From the NCBI GenBank assembly GCA_016199325.1, contig JACQGW010000412.1, forward strand, positions 1 to 7,177: a DNA stretch of 7,177 nucleotides, written 5' to 3'. The notes beneath the pieces are model-generated. The model did not search any database. It saw only the letters and a list, made by a program, of their open reading frames with translations, and had not been told where the DNA came from. Shown here piece after piece: positions 1-5,684 of this stretch. Position 1 is the first letter of the stretch; every line of letters begins with the position of its first letter. Made by a program: the position numbers and the translations under genes. This DNA is from Chloroflexota bacterium (GTDB taxonomy: Bacteria; Chloroflexota; Dehalococcoidia; JACQGW01).

Positions 1-140
1 GACTTCGATAGCGCGACAGGCCGACCAGCCGCCGAAGCGTCACCAGGCACCGAAGCGTCCCCATCCGCGGAATCGGCCCGAGACGCGGAAACGTCCTCTA
101 TCTCCCCTCGCCCGCAAGCGGGAGAGGGGCCGGGGGTGAG
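1..140. other. Sequence upstream of the NFACT fragment, no intact gene
   Basis: No complete gene is visible here. In the frame of the downstream NFACT gene there is a TAG stop at 9-11 and no ATG or GTG start between it and 171, so the expected N-terminal NFACT-N domain cannot be encoded in that frame. The other frame that stays open from base 1 reads an Asp/Ala/Glu/Ser/Pro-rich stretch that could be a variable loop of the missing N-terminal half, but it has no motif I recognise. A 10-bp direct repeat, CCGAAGCGTC, occurs at 32-41 and 50-59. A dispersed palindromic repeat occupies about 96-142. Confidence 0.5.
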
Positions 141-142
141 GG
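96..142. repeat. Dispersed palindromic repeat inside the NFACT gene remnant
   Basis: A near-perfect palindrome spans 104-129. Its arms are CCCCTC-G-CCCGC and GCGGG-A-GAGGGG around an AA loop, with one G/A mismatch. The flanks CTCTATCT on the left and CCGGGGGTGAGGG on the right complete an element of about 47 bp. Elements of this look, a GC-rich palindrome flanked by CCCTCACCCC-like sequence, are familiar as dispersed repeats in many bacterial genomes (recalled, not searched). NFACT homology resumes immediately after it in frame 3, at Gly-Arg-Ile-Leu-Ala-Phe-Ala-Pro-Tyr. The length of 47 is 2 modulo 3, exactly the shift that would move an upstream frame-1 reading into frame 3. The exact ends are uncertain by a few bases. 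Confidence 0.65.
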
Positions 143-170
143 CCGGATCCTCGCCTTTGCCCCGTACCAG

Positions 171-1061
171 TTGCCGCACCAGCCGTCCATGCCGGTCGAG
201 AGCATCAGCGCGGCCGTGGAGCGCTTCTTTGCGGGAGGAGCCGAAGCCCGCATCGGCGGCGTCGAGCCCCTGAAGCGCCGCGTCCGGGAGCTGTTGGCCG
301 ATCGAGTCGCCCGAGTCCGGGCGCGGATCGACGCGCTGGAACGGTCGCTGGCGCAGGCGGCCGAGGCCGACCGCCTTCGGACCTGGGGTGAGCTGGTGCT
401 CGGGTTCGCATACGAGATTCGGCCAGGGCAAACCGAGCTCGCCGTCGAAGACCTCCGGATCCCCCTGGATCCGGCGAAATCGGCCGTCGAGAACGCTCAG
501 GCGTACTTTCGCGAGTACCACAAGGCGAAGGGTGCCGCCGCCGAGGTGCCCCAGCGACTGGTCGCGGCGCGCCTGGATGCCGCCTATCTGGACGAGGTTG
601 GGACACAGATCGACCTGGCCGAGCGGCGGGAGGAGCTCGCCGCCGTCGAGCGTGAGCTCGCCCCGGCGCCGGCCGCCTCACCGGCTTCGGCAAAGCGCCG
701 CGGGCCGCGCCTCCCGCTCCGGACGCTGCGGACGTCCGACGGCTTCGAGATTCTGGTCGGGACGACGAGCGTCCAGAACGACGAGATCACCTTCAAGCTC
801 GCCCGACCCGACGACCTCTGGCTGCACGCCCGCGGCGTGCCCGGTGCCCACGTCGTCGTTCGGACCGGCGGCCGGCAGCTCCCGGCGGCAAGCCTCCAGG
901 CCGCTGCCGCCCTGGCCGCGCGGCACAGTCAGGCGCGCCAGGCGGGCCAGGTCGCCGTCGACTACACCCAGCGGCGCTACGTCCGCCGCATCCCGAATGC
1001 CCCGCCCGGTCTGGTGACCTATACCCACGAGCAGACGATTCACGTCTCTCCGTCAGTTTGA
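171..1061 (+). CDS. NFACT-family (RqcH-like) protein, C-terminal part; probably a broken gene
   Basis: NFACT proteins (bacterial RqcH, eukaryotic Rqc2/NEMF) bind stalled 50S-peptidyl-tRNA complexes and recruit tRNA-Ala for alanine tailing in ribosome quality control. Family members run to about 550-580 residues with an N-terminal NFACT-N domain, a helix-hairpin-helix and coiled-coil middle, and a C-terminal NFACT-R domain. Only the latter part is here. Homology starts at about base 141 with ILAFAPYQL, the tail of NFACT-N. A charged, Arg/Glu-rich helical middle follows at residues 20-165, then NFACT-R at about 180-290, with the signature DLWLHARGVPGAHVVVR and a final PPGLVTYTHEQT. The C-terminus looks complete. 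The TTG at 171 and ATG at 189 are internal positions without a Shine-Dalgarno, so they are not convincing natural starts. A palindromic repeat lies just upstream, with an in-frame TAG at 9-11. Intact NFACT-N in another frame left of the window would mean a frameshift. The family call is secure; whether the gene is functional is doubtful. Confidence 0.8.
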   Translation: MPHQPSMPVESISAAVERFFAGGAEARIGGVEPLKRRVRELLADRVARVRARIDALERSLAQAAEADRLRTWGELVLGFAYEIRPGQTELAVEDLRIPLDPAKSAVENAQAYFREYHKAKGAAAEVPQRLVAARLDAAYLDEVGTQIDLAERREELAAVERELAPAPAASPASAKRRGPRLPLRTLRTSDGFEILVGTTSVQNDEITFKLARPDDLWLHARGVPGAHVVVRTGGRQLPAASLQAAAALAARHSQARQAGQVAVDYTQRRYVRRIPNAPPGLVTYTHEQTIHVSPSV

Positions 1062-1285
1062 ACCTCGCCTACGTCGCCGCCGGCCGCCTGGACGCCTTCT
1101 GGGAGGAGCCGCTGGCGCCGTGGGACACCGCCGCAGGCAGCCTGCTCGTGCAGGAGTCCGGTGGCCTGGTGACCGATCTGACTGGTCAACCGTACCGGAT
1201 CGAGCGCCCCGACGTTCTGGCGACCAATGGCCTGCTCCACCCGACCATTTTGACAGCCGTGCTGGAGGCGCGCCCGATCGTCTGA
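1058..1285 (+). pseudogene. Inositol monophosphatase-family C-terminal fragment
   Basis: The 75-residue reading frame matches the last part of inositol-1-monophosphatase (SuhB/IMPase) family enzymes, which use Mg2+ to dephosphorylate inositol phosphates and related sugar phosphates. It shows LNLAYVAAGRLDAFWE, then PWDTAAGSLLVQESGG, which contains the WDxAAG metal-ligand Asp, and finally ATNGLLHPTI, the usual family ending. Intact members have about 250-280 residues; the N-terminal domain with the ExxD, DPIDGT and related metal motifs is absent. The apparent start is a TTG that corresponds to an internal Leu of the family. The same frame read backwards from 1058 stays vaguely family-like for about five codons (about 1043) and then becomes NFACT sequence. 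No ribosome binding site is visible. It overlaps the NFACT stop codon TGA (1059-1061). This is most simply a 5'-truncated gene joined to the NFACT remnant. Confidence 0.75.
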
Positions 1286-1289
1286 TTGC

Positions 1290-1318
1290 TTGACTCCACG
1301 GCCAACCTACGTTATGGT
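1290..1318 (+). promoter_or_regulatory. Promoter of the metallophosphoesterase gene
   Basis: TTGACT (1290-1295, 5 of 6 to the -35 consensus) is followed 17 nt later by TATGGT (1313-1318, 4 of 6 to the -10 consensus). The predicted transcription start falls at about 1324-1326, practically at the ATG at 1327. The mRNA would then be leaderless if translation starts there, or carry a leader of about 16 nt if it starts at 1342. Confidence 0.55.
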
Positions 1319-1326
1319 AAGTACCG

Positions 1327-2532
1327 ATGCTTGCCGAGTCGATGCGCCGCCTGCTTAGACGCGCTTTCTCGGCCATCGTGCTGCTGGCCCTGGTGCCTGC
1401 GCTGGCGGTGGCGCCGCGCGTCACGGGCCCGAGCGCCACGCTGACTCACGCGTCCTACGTGCAGGACGTGACGCCGACGTCGTTCGCCGTCCTCTGGGAT
1501 ACGGATCAGCCGAGCACCGGTCGGGTGGAGCTTGAGCGTGCGGGTTCGGCCCCGCTGGTTGAGCCGGCCCCCCTCGGTCTGCACCACGAGGTCGTCGTGA
1601 GCAGCCTGATACCCGGCACGCGGTACCGCTATCGCGTCGTCGTGGAGGATGGGGCAGCATCCGAGTGGTCGTCGGCCGTGACCGCGCCGGAGGGGTCTGC
1701 GCCGTTCACCTTTGCGGTGATCGGGGATGCCGGCGTTGGCTCGGAGGCGCAGTGGGCCATTGCGGAGGTGCTCGACCAGCTCGACCCCGACCTCGTGCTG
1801 ATCACCGGCGACGTCGTGTATCCATCGGGCGCTCTGGCGGATTACCTGCCGAAGTTCTTCCTGCCGTATGAGCGGCTGATCCGCCGGCGGCCGATCTACC
1901 CCGCTCTGGGCAATCACGACTACCTCACCGATCGGGCCCGGCCGTATCTCGACGTCTTTCGACTGTCTGCCGGCTCCTCCGGCACCGAGCGCTACTACTC
2001 CTTCGACTACGGCGCGGCGCACTTCAGCGTGCTCGACTCGAATCAGGCGCTGGACCCGGCCAGCCCGCAGTATCGCTGGCTGGCGGCCGACCTGGCGAGC
2101 ACGGCCCAATTCTGGAAGTTCGTCTTCCTGCACCATCCTCCGTTCTCGTCGAGTAAGCACGGCAGCAGCCTGGAGCTCCGCGAGGCGCTGGCACCGCTCT
2201 TCGAGCGCCTCGGCGTCGACGTCGTCTTTGCCGGCCACGACCACAACTACGAGCGGACGATCCCGATCCAGTTGGCCGGGCCAGGGGGCCGCGCGGTGAC
2301 CTACGTGGTAACCGGGGGAGGGGGCGCGCCGCTCTATCCCGCCGGGCGCAGCGATTTCACGGCCGTTTCCCGGTCCATCTCCCATACCGTTCGGCTGCTC
2401 GTCGACGGCCCCCGTTTCATCCTTGAAGCGGTCGACTCGACCGGCGCCGTCTTCGACCGCTGGATCCTCAACCGTGGAACGGACCTTGCGCCTAGCGTGC
2501 GCCGGACCGGTCAGCCGCTGATCGCGCGCTGA
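1327..2532 (+). CDS. Secreted purple acid phosphatase-like metallophosphoesterase
   Basis: A likely exported phosphomonoesterase or phosphodiesterase that releases phosphate from organic substrates outside the membrane. The 401 residues begin with a classic signal peptide: Arg-rich MRRLLRR at residues 6-12, then a hydrophobic AFSAIVLLALVPALAVA. An Fn3-like purple-acid-phosphatase N-domain follows at about 38-120 (QDVTPTSFAVLWDTDQPSTG and LIPGTRYRYRV). The calcineurin-type core carries all dimetal motifs in order: GDAG (Asp134), GDVVY (Asp162, Tyr165), GNHD (Asn196, His197), LHHPP (His269) and GHDHNYER (His304, His306). Tyr165 sits where purple acid phosphatases have the Fe(III)-binding Tyr. 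There is no Shine-Dalgarno before the ATG at 1327. Either this is a leaderless start or the true start is the ATG at 1342, which gives a more normal signal peptide. It appears monocistronic. The exact substrate cannot be told from sequence. Confidence 0.88.
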   Translation: MLAESMRRLLRRAFSAIVLLALVPALAVAPRVTGPSATLTHASYVQDVTPTSFAVLWDTDQPSTGRVELERAGSAPLVEPAPLGLHHEVVVSSLIPGTRYRYRVVVEDGAASEWSSAVTAPEGSAPFTFAVIGDAGVGSEAQWAIAEVLDQLDPDLVLITGDVVYPSGALADYLPKFFLPYERLIRRRPIYPALGNHDYLTDRARPYLDVFRLSAGSSGTERYYSFDYGAAHFSVLDSNQALDPASPQYRWLAADLASTAQFWKFVFLHHPPFSSSKHGSSLELREALAPLFERLGVDVVFAGHDHNYERTIPIQLAGPGGRAVTYVVTGGGGAPLYPAGRSDFTAVSRSISHTVRLLVDGPRFILEAVDSTGAVFDRWILNRGTDLAPSVRRTGQPLIAR

Positions 2533-2559
2533 TGCGTACGGATAGCAGGCGGGCGCGTA

Positions 2560-2588
2560 TTGGCATAGGGCGCGGCCCATGCTACAAT
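2560..2588 (+). promoter_or_regulatory. Promoter of the korAB-like operon
   Basis: TTGGCA (2560-2565) and TACAAT (2583-2588) are separated by exactly 17 nt; each matches its consensus at 5 of 6 positions. Transcription would start near 2595, giving a leader of about 108 nt before the first gene. This is the best sigma70-like promoter in the window. Confidence 0.75.
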
Positions 2589-2594
2589 TCTATG

Positions 2595-2702
2595 ATCATC
2601 TTGAGGTTTTCAAACAAGGAAGCTCTTGCTCGTACTCCTTGTGTCTGAACAGCAGGGAGGCGGCGAGGGTGTTGCCCAGCCTCGGTTTCGCTCCTATGGA
2701 GG
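2595..2702 (+). promoter_or_regulatory. Structured 5' leader of the korAB-like operon
   Basis: The untranslated leader contains two inverted repeats. The first is ACAAGGA (2614-2620) with TCCTTGT (2636-2642), a perfect 7-bp stem with a 15-nt loop. The second is GGAG-G-CG-G-CGAGG (2656-2668) against CCTCG-GTTT-CG-CTCC (2680-2694), a bulged stem of about 11 pairs. The CTCC at 2691-2694 can instead pair with GGAG at 2698-2701, which is the Shine-Dalgarno itself, across a TAT loop. The two foldings are mutually exclusive, so translation could be gated. No known riboswitch class is recognised, and the base pairing alone could be chance in GC-rich sequence. Confidence 0.35.
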
Positions 2703-4433
2703 ATGAAATTGCCTGCTAGCGATATGATTATTCGGATTGCCGGCGAGGGCGGTGAAGGCGTCATCAGCGCCGGCGACATGTTCACGGCCGGCGCCGCCCG
2801 GGCCGGCTATCACGTCTTCACGTTCCGCACCTATCCGGCCGAGATCAAGGGTGGTCACGCCTGGTACCAGGTCCGGGTTGGGAGCCAGCCCGTGCGGTCC
2901 ATCGGCGATGGGATCGACATCCTGGTCGCTTTCAACGCCGAGGCCTACCATCTGCACGCCGACCAGATCAATCCGGGCGGCGTCCTGATCTATGACCCCG
3001 AAGCGGTGACGCCCTCGGGGAATGGGAGGTACACGCCGTATCCCATCCCGCTGAACACGATCGCGCGCAAGGAGCTGGATTTCGCGCGCGGGAAGAACCT
3101 CGTCGTGCTCGGCGCCGTGGCCAGCCTCTTCGGGCTCGACCCGGGATCGCTGGAGGGGGTGATTCGGGCGCGCCTGGCCCGCCGCGCCGAGCTGTTGGAC
3201 AAAAACCTCGCCTCACTCGACGCCGGTGTGCAGTATACCCAACAGCACATTCAGAAGGCCGACCGCTTTCAACTGGCGCGGTCTGACAATGTCCGCCGCC
3301 TGGTCATGAGTGGCAACGAGGCGATCGTCGCCGGCGCTCTGACCGCCGGCTGCCGATTCTATGCCGGCTACCCCATCACGCCGGCTTCAGACATCATGGA
3401 GATGCTGGCCCGTGATCTCCCTCGTCTGGGCGGCGTGTGCCTCCAGTCCGAGGACGAGATCGCGGCGCTTGCCGCGGTGGTCGGCGCTTCGTATGCCGGC
3501 CGCAAGGCGATGACGGCGACCTCCGGCCCGGGCTTCTCCCTGATGCTCGAGCTGCTCGGCCTGGCGGGAATGGCCGAGATCCCGCTCGTTCTCGTCGATG
3601 CCCAGCGCGGTGGCCCGAGTACGGGCATGCCGACGAAGCTGGAGCAGAGCGATCTGAACCAGGCGCTCTACGGCGGCCACGGCGACCTCCCCCGGATCGT
3701 CATGGCGCCGGGCTCGGTCGCCGACTGCTACTACGAGATCATCCATGCCTTCAATCTGGCGGAGGAGTATCAGTCGCCGGTCATCTTCCTGAGTGACCAG
3801 TCGCTCTCCCATCGAACCGAGAGCGTGGCCTGGCCGGACGTTTCGGGCGTTCGCCCCGTCCAACGCGCGCGGCCGGCGCCGGAGCAGCTCGCCGACTTCA
3901 AACGCTATGTGGTGACCGAATCGGGCGTCTCGCCGATGCCGGTGCCGGGCCTGGACACGGGCACCTACGTCGCACCCGGCCTGGAGCACGACGAATACGG
4001 CCACGTGAGCGCCGAATCGCCCGAGAACCACTTCGTCATGACCGAGAAGCGGTTCCGCAAGTTGCGGCTGCTCCAGAAACGGCAGGGAGCCCTTGAACGC
4101 TACGGCGATGATGCGGCCGAGGTCGGCATCATCGGCTGGGGCTCGACGGCGGGCGTGGTCCGCGAGGCGGTCGATCGGGCGCGGCAGGAGGGCTATCGGG
4201 TCGCCGCCGTCCATCCTCGGGTGCTCCACCCGTTGCCTGAGCAGGAGCTCGACGCGTTCATCTCGTCTGTCCGGACGATCCTCGTCCCCGAGCTGAACTA
4301 CCAGGGGCAATTCGCTCGCTATCTCGCGAGCACGTTCTGCGTCCGGCCCCATCAGCTCAACAAGTTCGGCGGATTGCCCTTCACGCCGGGGGAGATCACC
4401 CGCAAGATCCAGGAGGTGGCGAACCGTGGCTAG
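2703..4433 (+). CDS. korA: 2-oxoacid:ferredoxin oxidoreductase, fused gamma-alpha subunit (KorA-like)
   Basis: A cytoplasmic subunit of the TPP- and iron-sulfur enzyme that interconverts a 2-oxoacid (most likely 2-oxoglutarate) plus CoA with the acyl-CoA, CO2 and reduced ferredoxin. Residues 1 to about 190 form the gamma domain, with GEGGEGVISAGD at 14-25 and TYPAEIKGGHAW at 43-54. Lys49 of the IKGGH motif is conserved in these enzymes. The alpha pyrimidine-binding domain starts at about 202 (MSGNEAIVAGAL) and carries the hallmark YPITP at 223-227, then SEDEIAAL, TSGPGFSLM and GPSTGMPTKLEQSDL. A domain-II-like C-terminus ends at residue 576. The length is typical of fused gamma-alpha forms. 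The start is ambiguous: GGAGG (2698-2702) abuts the ATG at 2703 with no spacer, whereas the in-frame TTG at 2709 would have an ideal 6-nt spacer. The gene overlaps the beta subunit by 8 nt, so the two are co-translated. The Kor label rather than Por or Vor is inference. Confidence 0.88.
   Translation: MKLPASDMIIRIAGEGGEGVISAGDMFTAGAARAGYHVFTFRTYPAEIKGGHAWYQVRVGSQPVRSIGDGIDILVAFNAEAYHLHADQINPGGVLIYDPEAVTPSGNGRYTPYPIPLNTIARKELDFARGKNLVVLGAVASLFGLDPGSLEGVIRARLARRAELLDKNLASLDAGVQYTQQHIQKADRFQLARSDNVRRLVMSGNEAIVAGALTAGCRFYAGYPITPASDIMEMLARDLPRLGGVCLQSEDEIAALAAVVGASYAGRKAMTATSGPGFSLMLELLGLAGMAEIPLVLVDAQRGGPSTGMPTKLEQSDLNQALYGGHGDLPRIVMAPGSVADCYYEIIHAFNLAEEYQSPVIFLSDQSLSHRTESVAWPDVSGVRPVQRARPAPEQLADFKRYVVTESGVSPMPVPGLDTGTYVAPGLEHDEYGHVSAESPENHFVMTEKRFRKLRLLQKRQGALERYGDDAAEVGIIGWGSTAGVVREAVDRARQEGYRVAAVHPRVLHPLPEQELDAFISSVRTILVPELNYQGQFARYLASTFCVRPHQLNKFGGLPFTPGEITRKIQEVANRG
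4411..4418 (+). promoter_or_regulatory. Ribosome binding site of the beta subunit gene
   Basis: AGGAGGTG lies inside the end of the upstream gene. Its AGGAGG core ends 9 nt before the GTG at 4426. This supports GTG 4426 over the later GTG at 4435 as the start of the beta subunit. Confidence 0.75.
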
Positions 4434-5265
4434 TGTGCCATTGACTGTCAAGGACTACCGGAGCGACGTTCGGCCGACCTGGTGCCCCGGCTGCGGGGAT
4501 TTCGGCGTGCTTTCGGCGACGTTCAAGGCGCTGGCGCAGCTCCAGCTCAAGCTCCACGAGACGGTCGTCGTCTCGGGCATCGGCTGCTCCAGCCGGATTC
4601 CCTACTTCCTGCGGACCTACGGCCTGCACGGCCTCCACGGCCGCTCGCTGCCGCTGGCCCAGGGGGTCAAGCTAGCCAACCCGGCGCTGACGGTTGTCGC
4701 CTTCGGCGGCGACGGCGACCTGTTCTCCATCGGCGCCGGCCACATGCCCCACGCGGCCAATCGCAACGTCGACATCACCTGTGTGCTCATGGACAACGCG
4801 ATCTACGGCCTGACGAAAGGCCAGACCTCGCCGACCTCGCCGGCCGGCCACAAGACGAAGTCGACGCCGTACGGCTCGGTCGCCCAGCCGCTCAATCCGG
4901 TGCTGCTGGCGCTCTCCTACGGCGCCAGCTTCGTCGCCCGAGCCTACTCGGCCAAGCCACAGCAGCTCACCGAGATCCTCGTTCGGGCGATCCGGCACAA
5001 GGGGTTCGCCTTCGTGGCCGTCGAGAGCCCATGCACCGAGTTCAACAACACGTTCAACTACCTGGACAGCGTGGTCGAGGATCTGCCTCCCGACCACGAC
5101 GTGACCGATCTGGGCCGGGCCATCGAGCTGGCGCGCCACGAGACGCGCAAGCACCTCGGCGTCTTCTACCAGGTCGAGCGCCCCACCTTCGAAGAGGCGG
5201 CCTATCACCTGGTCGATCAGAGCGCCGAGTTCGACCCGATCGCCTATCTGCAGAAGTACGCGTAG
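4426..5265 (+). CDS. korB: 2-oxoacid:ferredoxin oxidoreductase, beta subunit (KorB-like)
   Basis: The TPP- and [4Fe-4S]-binding partner of the preceding subunit; together they make the minimal two-gene enzyme without a separate delta ferredoxin subunit. The 279 residues, normal for the family, contain WCPGCGDFG (Cys20, Cys23), GIGCSS (Cys54) and ESPCTEFNN (Cys203). These are the four cysteines expected for the single cluster. The TPP/Mg motif is GGDGDLFSIG (94-103) through DNAIYGLTKGQ (123-133), and GLHGLHGRSLPLAQGVKLANP is also typical. Translation starts at GTG 4426, overlapping the upstream stop. No ferredoxin gene follows; the electron acceptor must be encoded elsewhere. In aerobic bacteria this enzyme can replace or supplement the 2-oxoglutarate dehydrogenase step of the TCA cycle; in anaerobes it can run reductively. 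The sequence alone does not settle the direction. Confidence 0.9.
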   Translation: MASVPLTVKDYRSDVRPTWCPGCGDFGVLSATFKALAQLQLKLHETVVVSGIGCSSRIPYFLRTYGLHGLHGRSLPLAQGVKLANPALTVVAFGGDGDLFSIGAGHMPHAANRNVDITCVLMDNAIYGLTKGQTSPTSPAGHKTKSTPYGSVAQPLNPVLLALSYGASFVARAYSAKPQQLTEILVRAIRHKGFAFVAVESPCTEFNNTFNYLDSVVEDLPPDHDVTDLGRAIELARHETRKHLGVFYQVERPTFEEAAYHLVDQSAEFDPIAYLQKYA

Positions 5266-5270
5266 GAACG

Positions 5271-5291
5271 GGTTTCTGGTTTCTGGTTGGG
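5271..5291 (+). repeat. Short heptamer array after the korB stop
   Basis: Two perfect GGTTTCT units (5271-5277 and 5278-5284) and a degenerate third, GGTTGGG (5285-5291), begin 6 nt after the beta-subunit stop codon and run into a GGAACGCCGG hairpin. Confidence 0.6.
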
Positions 5292-5315
5292 GGAACGCCG
5301 GGCAACCGGCGTTCC
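5292..5315 (+). terminator. GC-rich hairpin, probable terminator of the korAB-like operon
   Basis: GGAACGCCGG (5292-5301), a GCAA tetraloop (5302-5305) and CCGGCGTTCC (5306-5315) form a perfect 10-bp stem 26 nt after the beta-subunit stop. There is no T-run after it (TGTCATGCC follows). It therefore fits a U-less or bidirectional hairpin or a 3'-end stabiliser better than a canonical intrinsic terminator. The 5' arm motif GGGAACGCCGG recurs at 7075-7085. Confidence 0.5.
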
Positions 5316-5373
5316 TGTCATGCCAGGTGGTGCATCGGGTAGGTTACTCGGCGGCCCTATCGACCCCCGTTCT

Positions 5374-5394
5374 GTCATGCTGGGCCGCAGCGAA
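5374..5394 (+). repeat. Partial copy of the GTCATGCTGAGC repeat arm
   Basis: Bases 5374-5394 match the first 21 bases of the palindrome arm at 5442-5462 with a single mismatch (GTCATGCTGGGCCG against GTCATGCTGAGCCG). A shorter GTCATGC is also at 5317-5323. Confidence 0.65.
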
Positions 5395-5398
5395 CGAC

Positions 5399-5426
5399 TG
5401 ATGAGTGATGGGTGATGGGTGACGGG
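5399..5426 (+). repeat. TGATGGG heptamer tandem array
   Basis: Four consecutive heptamers read TGATGAG (5399-5405), TGATGGG (5406-5412), TGATGGG (5413-5419) and TGACGGG (5420-5426). A related sequence in the opposite orientation, CTCATCACTCATC, occurs at 5645-5657. Confidence 0.7.
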
Positions 5427-5441
5427 CGAGCGCTCCGTATT

Positions 5442-5522
5442 GTCATGCTGAGCCGCAGCGAAGCATCTCCCGGACGCTGCTCGTTCGAGCCGGGGAGATG
5501 CTTCGCTGCGGCTCAGCATGAC
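5442..5522. repeat. Large palindrome, 30-bp perfect arms (dispersed repeat)
   Basis: The left arm, 5442-5471, begins GTCATGCTGAGCCGCAGCG; its exact reverse complement is at 5493-5522. The 21-nt spacer contains its own hairpin GCTCG-TT-CGAGC (5479-5490). The arms resemble a GTCATGCTGAGC-type repeat that is widely dispersed in bacterial genomes and commonly generates spurious reading frames (recalled, not searched). As RNA it would make an extremely stable rod in either direction and could block read-through between korB and the vapC remnant. Confidence 0.85.
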
Positions 5523-5524
5523 GA

Positions 5525-5624
5525 GAGTCCCCTGGAAAAAGGCCCTCTGGCGCGGCTCACGCACCGATTTCACGAGTGTTTCCGCTAGCCGGATACGCGC
5601 GATCCGGCTCTTTTCAGCGGACTC
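5525..5624. mobile_element. 100-bp MITE-like element, copy A
   Basis: The element starts GAGTCCCCTGGAAAAAGGCC (5525-5544) and ends with the reverse complement of GAGTCCGCTGAAAAGAGCC (5606-5624). These are imperfect terminal inverted repeats of about 19 bp. The heptamer ATGACGA directly flanks both ends (5518-5524 and 5625-5631), as a target-site duplication would. An internal hairpin AGCCGGAT/ATCCGGCT (5587-5594 and 5602-5609) followed by CTTTTC could act as a rightward terminator. It has no coding capacity, so it would need a transposase elsewhere. A second copy in inverted orientation begins at 7111, 60 of 64 positions identical over 7111-7174. A caution: the left flanking heptamer overlaps the end of the large palindrome. 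Confidence 0.65.
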
Positions 5625-5684
5625 ATGACGATGCAAGAAACTCGCTCATCACTCATCGCAGTCGGGGGCTGGGCGCCGGGCAGA

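Larger units (their letters stand above)
5266..5684. other. Gene-free repeat mosaic after the korAB-like operon
   Basis: This 419-nt stretch contains no credible gene. In order it holds a GGTTTCT heptamer array, a terminator-like hairpin, three TGTCATGC-containing segments, a TGATGGG heptamer array, a large palindrome and a 100-bp MITE-like element, then 50-odd unassigned bases up to the vapC remnant. The individual parts are listed separately. Confidence 0.8.

Noticed and set aside
1312..2580. 422-codon open frame on the minus strand opposite the phosphatase gene
   Set aside because: The plus strand here has an unmistakable enzyme with all motifs. The antisense frame is Arg/Ala/Gly-rich with no recognisable domain, a typical shadow in GC-rich DNA.
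3387..4451. 354-codon open frame on the minus strand opposite the KorA-like gene
   Set aside because: Low-complexity shadow of a well-supported gene; no motif, no ribosome binding site.
4482..5342. 286-codon plus-strand frame overlapping the KorB-like gene
   Set aside because: Pro/Arg/Gly-rich out-of-frame reading of korB; the true frame has all cofactor motifs.
5244..5636. 130-codon minus-strand frame over the repeat region
   Set aside because: It is a translation of the dispersed palindrome and MITE (peptides such as CFAAAQHDN are repeat artefacts), not a gene.
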